Source: Gossypium raimondii
Taxonomy: Eukaryota; Streptophyta; Magnoliopsida; Malvales; Malvaceae
Assembly: GCF_025698545.1 (NCBI RefSeq)
Contig: NC_068571.1
Location: 46,099,733-46,163,732, forward strand
Reading direction: 5' to 3'
DNA length: 64,000 nucleotides
Positions 24,410-35,100 of this stretch are shown here, piece after piece. The notes under the pieces were generated by a model. That model was not told the DNA's origin, did not search any database, and saw only the letters and a list, made by a program, of their open reading frames with translations. The position numbers were made by a program, and so were the translations under genes. How positions within the stretch are numbered: the first letter of the stretch is position 1; each line of letters starts with the position of its first letter.

Positions 24410-25726
24410 ATTTCCAAATTTCTCACAGAGCAACAAAAGCAGAGAAAAAGGGAAAATCTCAGTTAGTTCATTTTTAAATTCAAATAAATAAATATTCTTC
24501 TTGATTTGCTTACAAGCCTACTCTCTCAGTCTCTCTCTTGTAGCTGCTTTCTTGTGGTACGTTTTGCTTTCTATTTTTTTCTCCATTTTCAATATAAGTT
24601 GGTGTTTCTTTCTCTAAACTTTAAAAAAAAATTCATGCTTCGGTCTTCCTTTTTGGTGGTTTTGGAAACAGGATTGCTAGATTTGAGCTGCGAAAGTATT
24701 GCATTTACAGGGTAACTATCAGATCTAGTTTAAATTTGTTAAATGTGAAATGTTTTCTTTTGTTTATTTTCCTTTTTGGCGCCATGCCTGTTACCTGTTG
24801 ATTTCAATTTTCAGCAGATCAAGAAGTTTAGGGTTAATTACTTTATTTTCTTTAAGTTTTTGAAAATTGGTTTTGAATTCGTTGGGATTCTTCTTAGCTG
24901 ATTCGGGTAATTCGCTTTGCTGATTTTTTTTCCTTCTTTTTTTGGGTGGGTGGGGTTGCAATTGTTTCTAAAATTTCTGTTTTACTTTTATGTTTCGCTT
25001 TTGTAATGATAATCATTTAATTTAGTATGAGATAAGTCTCAAAAACTCCACACGAATTTTGATCCGATCTGCAATTTGATACATCAACTTTGATTTGGTG
25101 CAATTATACGCATAGATTTGATTGTGGTTCAAATGTATAAAACTTTAATTTTGGTTCTACTCAGTGGGGATCTTGGCATTAAGTTTTGGGGGCCTAACTA
25201 AAATTTTAAAAACTTTGAGGGTTTTAGTGAGGATTTTCAAAAATTTTGGTAGGTCTAATTAGAACTTTCAATATTTTTAGAGGTTTTATGAATATTAAAA
25301 ATTTTTTGAAGAGTCTAATTGAAATTTTTAAAAATTTCAAAGGTTTAATAACAATTTTCAAAAATTTTGGGGGGAGCCAAGACTCCCTAGGCCCTAATAA
25401 GGATCCGCCTGTGGTTCCATTGTTTAAAGGAATAAATGCCTCAATTTATTTTTATAATATAATTATTTGTATCGCAATATGTATACTTAAAATAGTGTTA
25501 TATCGATGATTGTGTTAGTAATTTGCAAAAATTGAATGAAACTAATATTTTAGATGTAAAATTGCATAAAATCAAAGTTCATGTCTAGCATTTTACATTG
25601 AATCAAAGTTCATGTGTAGTTTTGAGATTTATCTCATTTAGTATTAAAGTATGCTTAAGCTATTACGACATAGAATGATGCTGAGGTCGATTACAGGTAT
25701 TTGCAGTTTCGCGTGATCTTCATGTA
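24410..25726 (+). other. Probable 5'UTR exons and introns of the IQD gene
   Basis: A CT-rich leader (24520-24556) ends at a good donor (CTTGTG before GTACGT). A short possible exon at about 24673-24711 precedes GTAACT, and an acceptor CAG lies just before TTTCGCGTGATC at about 25706, 20 bases before the ATG. 25240-25390 has repeated 'aaaattttg..ggtctaattgaaa' phrases about 75 bp apart. Exon limits are approximate. Confidence 0.4.
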
Positions 25727-28700
25727 ATGGGAAAATCTCCCGGAAAATGGATTAAGACTGTGCTTTTTGGAAAGAAACCTTCCAAATCTAGTTATCCTAA
25801 AGGAAGGGAGGTAATATTTTACTGCTAATTACTACTAAACAGCAAATATAATGTTATTTATATTTGCAAGCAGTGGTAAATTCTTGTTTGCAATGCTGTT
25901 ACTTAGAGTTTCCTATAAGCTAGATGGGGGACAGATCCAGAGTCGGTGCTGTTGCCACCATTGAGATCCTAATGGCCCTAGGAGAGTTGGAGTATATTTA
26001 ATAAATAGCTAGATTTTACGTATACCCCACTGAAATTGAAAAGAAAAATGATATGCATATTACATGTTTATAAGTGTTGATTGATTTGCTTTGCAAAATA
26101 ATAAGGTCTAATTAGAAATCCTATCACACGTATATGTATGTGGAAACCACGAAATTAAAACACAAATTACTATAAATAGTGAAAGGCATAATTTGGAACT
26201 AACTAAATTGATACAATTGTTTATCATGGATACAATTGTTAATAAATAACAAATATATAACAACTTTATATGACAAATATACTTATTAAAGTTTCATATA
26301 AAACTGAAAATTGCTTTAGTTTTGGTAAAAGAAAAGGTTTTATATGCATAGTGTTCTTGGTTCAAATTTCATTATGAACAAATTTTATTTTTTATAAAAA
26401 TCAAAACACCAATAAAATCACTTAACTTACTTTGCATATAAAAGAGTTTTTTGATAAATCCCTAACCGAGTTGGTGGCGGTTGATGGGTGACACCAATTC
26501 AATAAAGGTCTTTATAAATAGTATAGATAAATAATTGATCGAGGTAATAAAATATGCCTAATACAATTAAAATGTAAATATTATATTAAAATAAAAGCTT
26601 TCGTTTAATGATAAAGTTAATATTTTATTAGGTTTTTTTTAAAGAAATAAAAAGATTAAAATACTCTCAAATACTATAACTTTTTTTAATTATGGAAGTG
26701 AATTTCCGTAATTTCATTGACTGAGTTGGTGTTTGGTTGACTCGTGGCACCAATTTAGTGAGGGACTTAAATAATAAAATAGATATACAAGTGATGGAGA
26801 TAATAAATTGTGCATGTTAAAATAAAATGTATAAAATATATTAAAATGAAGCTTTGGTTGAGTGGTAAATTTTGTATTTTTGTTAATTCAATTGGATTTG
26901 GTTCAAATCTCACTATATACATATTTTATTGGTTTTGTTAAAATGAAAAGACTAAAATACTCTCGAATAATGTAATTTATTTTAATTATATAAGGGCATT
27001 TCCATAATTTCTCTAACTGAGTTAAGAGTGACACCAACTCAATAAAATACAAATAGTATAGATTTGTAAATAAATAGTTTTATAATAATTTTATTTTGAA
27101 AGACTATAAAGAATTTAGAAAATAACCAAGTAAAAATATGAGATTTAGTTTTAAACGGTGGGGTTGGGCAAACTAATACAAATTAGAAGATACATTATAA
27201 ATTAATTCCCTTAAAAATATATATAAATTAATTCACTGCAAACAAAAGAAAAAAGTTTTGTTTCTACGTAAAATAACAAATTAAAAACTTGTTAACAAAA
27301 AAGGAGATAAAAAGATACTAATGGTTTGGTATCTTATTCCCATCCATCAATCAGAATATAATAACTATGCTCTATGTTTCTTCGTTGGACTGTTGTTTGC
27401 AGAAGGTTGCCAATGACAGCCAGGTATTGGTTGCAGCCAGGGCATCAGAAAGTGATTTGGCTGTGGCTCCTCCCTTCTCTTCACAGCTCAATCCTCATAC
27501 TACTGAGAGAGATGAAAGGAGATTAGAATTGGAGAACAAGGAAACTGCAAATATCTCACATGATGATGAGACATCACTGCCAATGAGTCAAGACATAGAT
27601 TCTCAGAAGTTCACTCTTCAGGATTCACCTTCTAATCCTGAAAGGATAAAGCAAGAACAATCGGCGACCCTGGTGCAGGCTGCTTTTAGGGGTTACCTGG
27701 TATTGTTATCCTATTCTTTGTGGATTTTTAGTATCAATTTTAAGAGTTTACATAACCAAGGAATAACCTTTAGCAGATATCATAGCCAAACTGACATCAG
27801 CTCTTTATGTGAAGGCTCGCCGAGCGTTCTGGGCACTCAAAGGGATTATAAGGCTGCAAGCACTTATTCGTGGCCACTTGGTTAGGAGACAAGCTATCTC
27901 TACTTTGTGCTGTATGATGGGAATTGTCAAGTTACAAGCTCGCGTTCGTGGACAAATGGTCAGACATTCTGATTGTGTCCACGAATTGCAGAAAAAATGC
28001 AATCAAATAAACCTTCTGGTAAATATGTTCGAGAACTCTTATCATCTGGGAACTTCTTTTAACAAATGCAGTCATCTTGGTTGCTAATCTTTTAAATTTA
28101 ATTTACTATTGCTATTCTTGTCTTTCACATTTATTAGTTATACCTTATACCATTTTCGTTTACTTGGAATCTTCTACTTCCAGTAATCACTATATGCGTG
28201 ATATGGTATATGTGAATTTTCAAGTGTAGATTGTTATTTCCACTTTTTTCACTCACTCTTTGTGCATTGAATTTGTATATACATTCAAAAAATAAGTAGG
28301 CTAGCTTCTTTTAATAGTTTAATCTTTTTATGGTTCTCTGGCAGGAGAGCAAGCTTGTAGTTTCTCTTGGATTTAATATGCCCTCACACATTGGAAAGTT
28401 GTCAGCACATGCTTTTGTTCGTAAGGTATCTAAGTATTTCTAATATATGAACCGGAAATAAATAGAATTATTAATACATGCATTCATATTGTCATGTTTT
28501 CTAATATTAATTTTGGGGTCAATGTCGTTTTGCTACTTGGAATCAAATTGAATGATGGAAATACATAAAACTACTATTTTGTTCCAGTTCAGCAAGCTTC
28601 AACATGCTAAATTGCCTTCTTGCTCAGACAGTTTTCCATTGCATTAATTTTAGGCAGGCACAAAAGTACTGCCTACCTTCCATAGTACCTTTAGGAAATT

Positions 28701-30770
28701 GGAATCTGTGCACCCAGAAATATTGTTCATAGGAGACATTTGGCAGTATGCCTGCATCTACTTTATTCAAACGTAAATCTATCATCCTTTTCTTTTCCTT
28801 TGTTTCTCCATGGCACCTACAAATGTGGGTTTTAAGAAGGGTTTGGCAAGTTGACCAATAGTTAGCTACCACCTATTGCTAGACATGATTTCTTAAATTG
28901 GAATATCATTTGAGTTGTCCCTGTCCTTTCACCTTCTTTTTCCCTATTAATTTGGGCATGTGCTTCTGTCTGTTTCTTTAGCTCATTGCTTCATCACCAA
29001 CTGTAATGCCTTTGCGCCTCCGTTATGATGTTGGGGAACCAAATTCTGTCTGGATCTGGTTAGAGCGTTGGTCAGCATCCTGCTTCTGGAAACCAGTTCC
29101 TCAACCAAAGAAAACCTCCAACACTAAATTCGAGAAGAAGCGGGTTAATGGTCAAACTGTTGAAATGGATACAGGTCGAGCAAAACGTAGTGTCCGCAGG
29201 ATTCCTCCCGCAAATATGGATACGTCTGTTCAAGCAACTTCTGAATTTGATAAGCCCAAGTGTAACCCGAGGAAAATTTCCGGCCACCCAGCTGAGCCCG
29301 TGCAGGAAAACCCACAAAATGAGCTTGAAAAGGTTAAACGCAATTTGAGAAAGGTTCATAATCCTGTAGTAGAACATTCATTGCAGTCAGAGTTTGAATT
29401 TGAAAAGCTAAAGAGTTTGGAAAAGGTCTCAAGTACTCCGGACCTTGATATGGTAGAAGAGAGCCTGAATAGGTCAGCTGAGAAGACTAGCAAAGAGGCG
29501 GCCATGGCAGCTAATAATTCAGCTAATAAAATGAAGAAAGAGACGGCGCTGACAGTAAATAGCTCAGTTGAGAAGAGGAAGAAAGAAATGGCAGTGGCAG
29601 TAAATAGCTCAACTGAGAAGATGAGTCGAGAGATGACAACTGTAAATATCTCAGCTGAGGGGCTGAACAAGGAGATGGCTGTGACAGTGAATGGGTCATC
29701 CGAGATCATAAAGAAACAGGTTACCACAGCAGCTTCAGAATCACCCGAGATTGAAACTATGCCGTGGCCATTAGGGATGAATGAGACAGCGGATTCATTA
29801 CATGCTGATTGTGCTGCTGTTGACTCAAAGCCTTCGATAGGTATAGCTATTAAAGATGAGAATTCTCCCATAACAAATGTGGAGTTAAAGAGGAAGGACG
29901 GATCCATGAATAATGAGCCGCAGCTCCAGAAGTCCGGCAAGAAAGCTTCTAATCCTGCAAAACAAGTTGGCACAGAAAATGGACATCAGAACAGTCCTGT
30001 ACTGCCAAGCTACATGGCAGCTACTGAATCTGCCAAGGCTAAGCTGAGACTACAAGGCTCTCCTCGCTCTGGCCAGGATGGAGATGACAAAAGTAACCTC
30101 AGTCGTCGCCAGTCTTTCCCATCCCCAGCCAATAGTAAACTCAGCTCACATTCACCAAGGACACAGAGACTGGTTCATTCAGGGAAAGTGGAGAACAAAA
30201 GAGACAGATCCGCTTTATCATCCCGAGATGGAAATGGTATAAACTGCTAATTATTGGTTAGAACTTATCAGTTCTACTCATAAGTTGTCTGAAATTTCAC
30301 AGGTCTCAATCACTGAGTTCATAGTAAAAGTACTATGGAGCCCTTTTACTAGGAGCCAATTGCATTGTCACCTCCACCTAAAAATGGGTAAATTAATCTT
30401 TATATATTAAACCAAAGAGCAAATTGGTATTTTTGATAAAAATTCTATCCATTTTGACTGTTAAAAATTGGTCCCTTTACGTTAGCATAAGAGACACGTA
30501 ATTCTCTAGTTATTTCGTTAGCTAGTTCAGTTTTTAATAGTAGAAATGGATGAAACTTTTAACAGAAAGAAATAGTTTACTTTTTAATTTAACATATTAA
30601 GATTAATTTATTCAATTTTTAAATATATAATTCCTAGTGAAAGAGTCTCCATAATAATTTTACTTTTATACTTGAGCAAGGCCAGGTATTACAATTTTTA
30701 TTTTCCCAATGACATCTTTTTTATGTTGGATTTTGCAGCAAAAGCAACACAAGTGGAGTGGAGGAGGTGA
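25727..30770 (+). CDS. IQ67-domain (IQD) calmodulin-binding protein, IQD31/32-like
   Basis: Six coding exons: 25727-25810, 27403-27699, 27815-28018, 28345-28425, 28982-30236, 30739-30770; 650 residues. It begins with the family's MGKSPGKWIKTVLFGKK. The IQ67 region (about 113-180) holds three IQ-like motifs, starting ATLVQAAFRGYL then ARRAFWALKGIIRLQALIRG. The phase-0 intron falls inside the first IQ motif (after L127), a conserved mark of the IQD family. DUF4005 starts at LPSYMAATESAKAK (from 563), and the end QVEWRR matches the family's basic tail. IQD proteins bind calmodulin and act as scaffolds at microtubules, plasma membrane or nucleus. Exon 5 also encodes six tandem 15-residue repeats (385-473). 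If the last intron is retained, the protein would instead end DGNGINC. Intron 1 (1.6 kb) and intron 5 contain repeats. Confidence 0.93.
26310..27062 (+). repeat. Three head-to-tail copies of a SINE-like repeat in IQD intron 1
   Basis: Monomers of roughly 270 bp share a tRNA-like head (GCTTTGGTTGAGTGGTAAAT and GGTTCAAATCTCAC in the third copy), a middle 'agactaaaatactctcgaat', and a tail 'ggcatttccataatttc..actgagtt..gacaccaactcaata'. The second copy has lost most of its B box. The same repeat lies inverted at 2885-3215. Confidence 0.6.
29468..29734 (+). repeat. Six 45-bp coding repeats in IQD exon 5
   Basis: Units read NRSAEKTSKEAAMAA, NNSANKMKKETALTV, NSSVEKRKKEMAVAV, NSSTEKMSREMTTV (14 residues), NISAEGLNKEMAVTV and NGSSEIIKKQVTTAA. 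Consensus is N-x-S-x-E-K-x-x-K-E-M-A-x-x-V. All in frame. Confidence 0.85.
30333..30653. repeat. Foldback MITE in IQD intron 5
   Basis: The left end TATGGAGCCCTTTTACTAGG and the right end (reverse complement TTATGGAGACTCTTTCACTA) are imperfect inverted repeats. Inside, 'aaaccaaagagcaaattggt' mirrors 'aatagtttactttttaattt'. It is the most complete of five related copies in the window. Confidence 0.65.
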
Positions 30771-31599
30771 TCTTGTGTTGCGTTAAGGGGTTGAAGATTC
30801 ATATGCTTTGCGGATATTTATATATATATATATTCTTTGATGTAGGATAAAAGAAGTATGCTATGAAACTGAAACCGGGTATTATACCCGAAGGTGTGTG
30901 CTGGCCGATTGCCTCTAAAGTTTTCCTTTTCTGGGTGTTTGTGTATAGAAATAGAATACGGTTTGAACTTTCAGCTATTAAATTTTGGGTAAAGTACCTA
31001 AGTTGTCTGTATCTGTTTTTGTGGGTTTGTTTTTACAAAACTCTAATATTCAATCAAACAAAATCAAATCAAGATTTTGTTTTTATTGAAATCTTCTAGT
31101 GCGATTTGTTGGTATTTTCGAGAATATATTATTAGCTTTGTTGATATGTTTTACAATAATTTATTTTGTATCTATATTAGCTCAATTGTTAGCCACTTGG
31201 TACGATCAAATTTGCATCACTTCTTAATTCTAATTTCATTTGCCCGGAATATCTGAAAGAAATATTTTTTTCAAATATATTACGAAATTAAAATTTACAA
31301 ATAAGAGCCCAATGTTCTTAAACTTGTTGAGAATTGAGAATCCAAGAAAATTTAGATGCTTATATTATAAATTTTAGTCTTACTTCTTTTTTCATATAAA
31401 GTAAATCAAATTCAGTAAAATAAATCATTGAGAAATCATGGGTCGGGTCCATACAAAATTTTAAGCCTAAATTCCGCTTGAAAAATGAGCTTAAAATTTT
31501 GCCTTAACTCGACCCAAATTAAAAATGTTAAACCCGAGTTCATATATGTGGACATCTATATATGTACCCATCTATAAAGGTCAAGCCTGCGGAGCACAT
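30771..31599. other. IQD 3'UTR and flanking spacer
   Basis: The 3'UTR probably runs to about 31090. A 78-residue ORF at 30863 lies within it and has no family signature. 31440-31560 has inverted 'gggtcgggtcc / ctcgaccc' phrases, a minor dispersed repeat. Confidence 0.5.
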
Positions 31600-32121
31600 A
31601 GCATCCATGTGGATGGTATGGATGTAGTTGCCATATTTTTTCCTTGAAAATTTTAGAAATTTATAACCCTTTTATATGGAGGAATATCGGATAAAAATGC
31701 ATCGAAGAGCATGTGGATCCAATTTGCTCCTATTGTGAGAATGAACATGAACAAACGCAACACACCCAAAGATTCGGGGAATAAGATTGTTTGAAGCAAA
31801 GAAGTGTGGGAAAATTTTGTGAGAATATCAATTGGACTTTTGAACCCAAGGACACGTGTCGAAAGCCTATCAATAAGATGGATAGTGGTTAATACAGCTT
31901 CAACCTAGTATTGTTTGGGAACATTCTTGTGAAACATCAATGCTCTAGTCATCTCTAGGAGATGACCATTATTTTGCTCAACCATTCCGTTTTGTTGTGG
32001 GGTGGTAACACATGAGGATTCATAAATAGTCCTTGTTTTCTGAAAGAATGGAGAAAGGATTTGATTGAAATAATCCTTTGCATTGTTCGATTGAGATCTC
32101 TTAATTAGGGAAAACAATGCT
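31600..32121 (-). pseudogene. Ty1/copia integrase fragment (downstream part, decayed)
   Basis: Minus-strand reading gives the integrase catalytic-core neighbourhood: NNAKDYFNQILSPFF, then CVTTPQQNGMVEQNNGHLLE and ALMFHKNVPKQY. Further down, in shifted frames, come LIDRLSTRVLGFKSPIDIL and degraded sequence to about 31620. The core Asp is mutated (SNNA in place of SDNA). It continues the integrase segment at 37403-37900, from which it is separated by an inserted solo LTR. RT and RNase H and the 3' LTR are missing. Confidence 0.85.
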
Positions 32122-35100
32122 TGTCAAAACCACCTTTTGATAAAGGGGTCGACTTTTAAAACAAAATAGGAGTCGCTACCGATCTTTTGTTAAGATACGA
32201 TCGGATCACCTTGAAAACGATTTTGGTCTACGAAATTTAAGAAAACGGGTTCATGAGTCGATTACGCACGAGGAAGGGTTAGCACCCTCGTAACGCCCAA
32301 AATTGGTACCTAAGCGATTAATTCATATCTTGAACTCAAACGTTGAAAACTTGAAAATACAATTCCCCTTTGCTATATATATTTAAAACAACACTTGGAT
32401 AAATTTGAACGAATATAAAAGGCTTTCTCATTCCGAGGCAACAAAAGGTCATATCCCGTAAGTTAGAATACGATATTTGAATCCTCGAAAATAAGTTAGC
32501 CTTTGATTTTATTGAAATTTCGTGTATTTGAAATCTGGAAATATTTGGTCATCTTGGTTCGATGAGAAAATCGAGACCTTGTAAGTTAGGGCACAATTTC
32601 TCGAAGTTCAAACATGACATACAACTCGCCTTTAATTTTATTTTGGAATTAGAATATTTGGCCATTTTTTGGTTCGACGAGAAGATCGAAACCCCGTAAG
32701 TTGGAGCACGATTCTCGAAGTCCCAAATACGGCATATTGCATCTATAAAATGAATTCCTTTTTTCGAGTTTAAGAAAAAAATAACGTAATACTAAAACGA
32801 TGTGTATAAAAAGGTTAGGTATTTTAATTTTTAAAGGATATTTGGCTATTTAGATTTATCGAGAAAATTGAAACCCCGTAAGTTAGGATACAATTTCTCG
32901 AATATCTAAAATATGAAACATTGCCTTATTTTGAGAAATTTTGAATGATAAAATGTGTATTAATTAAACATGATGTGTTTTCTTAAAAAAAAGGATGATT
33001 TATTAATAAAATGTTGGACTATCGAATGGGGATAATATGAAAATACGAATAAATAGATTACAGTGCATATGATGGCAACAACTACGAATTACACACAACC
33101 TTAATACTAATTTTAGCAATCGAGTAATGAAATAAACATCAATAAAGAAACAATAATAATAATAATAATTGTAGAAGCCCAAATTTGTTGGGCCCAGTAT
33201 CTAAACCAGAGACCCAATAACAATGGCCCAAAATAACTGTGCCCAAAAAATCAACTTTCAAGAAACCCTAGTGGCCTCCACGAGCCCTAGCGCCATCGCC
33301 CAAGTCCCTTGGCACCAAGACGTTCCTCGGTCGGCCTTGGCGCCACCACCGCTCGACTCACCAATTGACGACTTTGTGTTCGCCTCGTCACATCATCGCT
33401 TGCAAAAGCAGAGAACACACGCAGCAGAGAAACAACAAAAGGAAACAACAACATGCAAAACGACAAACGAACGATCCAAGGCACAAAACGTCAAAATAGA
33501 AATCTAGGGATTTTTTAAATCGGTTATATAAACCGAAATCGGAACTGTAATGCTTCTTCTTCGATTTTCCTTGTAACGAACACACATATATTGAAATCAA
33601 AAAATCGAGATTAAGAAAAAGGTTTTTTGAACTGCTTTTCTCTTCATTTTCTTAATTTTTTTTGTGTATATATTTATTTCTTTTATTTTTATTTTATTTT
33701 TTCGCGAATCGATTCTAAACAAAAATAATCAAAAAATAAAAGGAAAGAAACCACCTGAATCGGCTGAAGCCGTTGCCGCCGTCGCCGCCCTTCACCACCG
33801 TCGACGCGAGTTTAGATAGGGGCCAAGCTTTTCTTTTTTCCGTCGTTTCCCGTTCCTTGGCCTCAATCTCGAGTGCGCTTCAACGCTGACTGAAGGCGCC
33901 TTGCATGGCTCCGCCACGGGCGGGGAAGGCGTGATTGGCCATGGCTGGAACCCTAGCGTAAAAAAGGATTTCCTTTTCATTTTTTTTTTCTTGCGTTCTT
34001 TGCAGAGAATGAAGCGCAGAAAATAAAGCAAAATTTTAGCCTTTATTGTGATTGCAATACTGGGCGCCGTTTAAGGGGAGATTAGCATTTTTGCCCGATG
34101 GGTAATTTATGCATTTAGTCCTCCGTTTTCTTGAAGCGCAATCCAACTTCGCTTCTTTTAGATTTGGGTGCAATTTTGTTTTTGTTTCAATCGGGTCCTT
34201 TGACGTGTACAAGCCTTCTTGCGCTGAAACGCTGCGTCTTGGACTGGGGAATATTTCCTGAAGGTCCTTGAGCCTTGAGCGCGTTTCATTTCGATCCGAA
34301 CCATCATCTTTCATATATTTGCGATTTAAACCTCGAATTTTGGGTCCGATTTTAATTTCGTCCTATTTTGTTTAATTAATTTATTATTCTTTTTTAAAAT
34401 TATTAATAATTAATTCATTCGTTATTTAAGAACTCTTCTTTATTGTTATGCATTTTAAGTTTTACATATATTATTTATTTTAAATGTTTCACCTAATATT
34501 TATTTAAAATTTTTATTTGCATTATTTGTTTTAAACTATTATATATATATATATATTGTCCTTTAACCTTTTAATTATTTTTATCTTTTATTTTTATAAA
34601 GAAAATGATACTGTTTTGTGTTTTTAGTTATTGTAGTTTATTTATTTTAAACTATATTAGTATTTTTCATTTTAGTTTCATATTTTGTTTGCTTGAGATA
34701 TTTGCCATTCATTTGAATTGATCTCATATTTATTTGTTTTATAATATTAGCTATGTAAAATTGTTCTCGATTATTTCGTTTACTCGGATTATTAATATTG
34801 GCATGTAAAGTGATGCATGTGATATGATTATTATCATTATGCACGCGTAATTTGTTCATTTGTTTTCACATTATTGTCATTTACTAACGTGATATTTTAT
34901 TCGTGAATTATCATTTCATGTGCTATATTATCGTTTCGTTTCATTTCATTTCATTGCTTCAAGTTATGTTTGATTTGTATATACCCATAATAATAAACCG
35001 GTTTATCTTATCACGAACAAAACAAATTCACCTCGTACAAGTGTTGCGCTTGTCATTATTCAAAAAGAAAATTTTAAAATAAGGCAATATTTCGCGTTTG

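Noticed and set aside
27367..27402. ATG at 27367 as an IQD start
   Set aside because: Intron sequence ahead of a good acceptor; MGKSPGKW at 25727 is the true start.
29356..29973. 205-residue minus-strand ORF
   Set aside because: Antisense shadow of IQD exon 5; its apparent repeats mirror the 15-residue coding repeats.
32430..32950. Regular repeats as a CRISPR-like array
   Set aside because: Eukaryotic LTR-internal tandem repeats, units and spacers diverge together; no such system in plants.
33223..33507. 94-residue ORF in the inner solo LTR
   Set aside because: Lies in the U3-like part of an LTR, no domain, antisense ORFs equally long.
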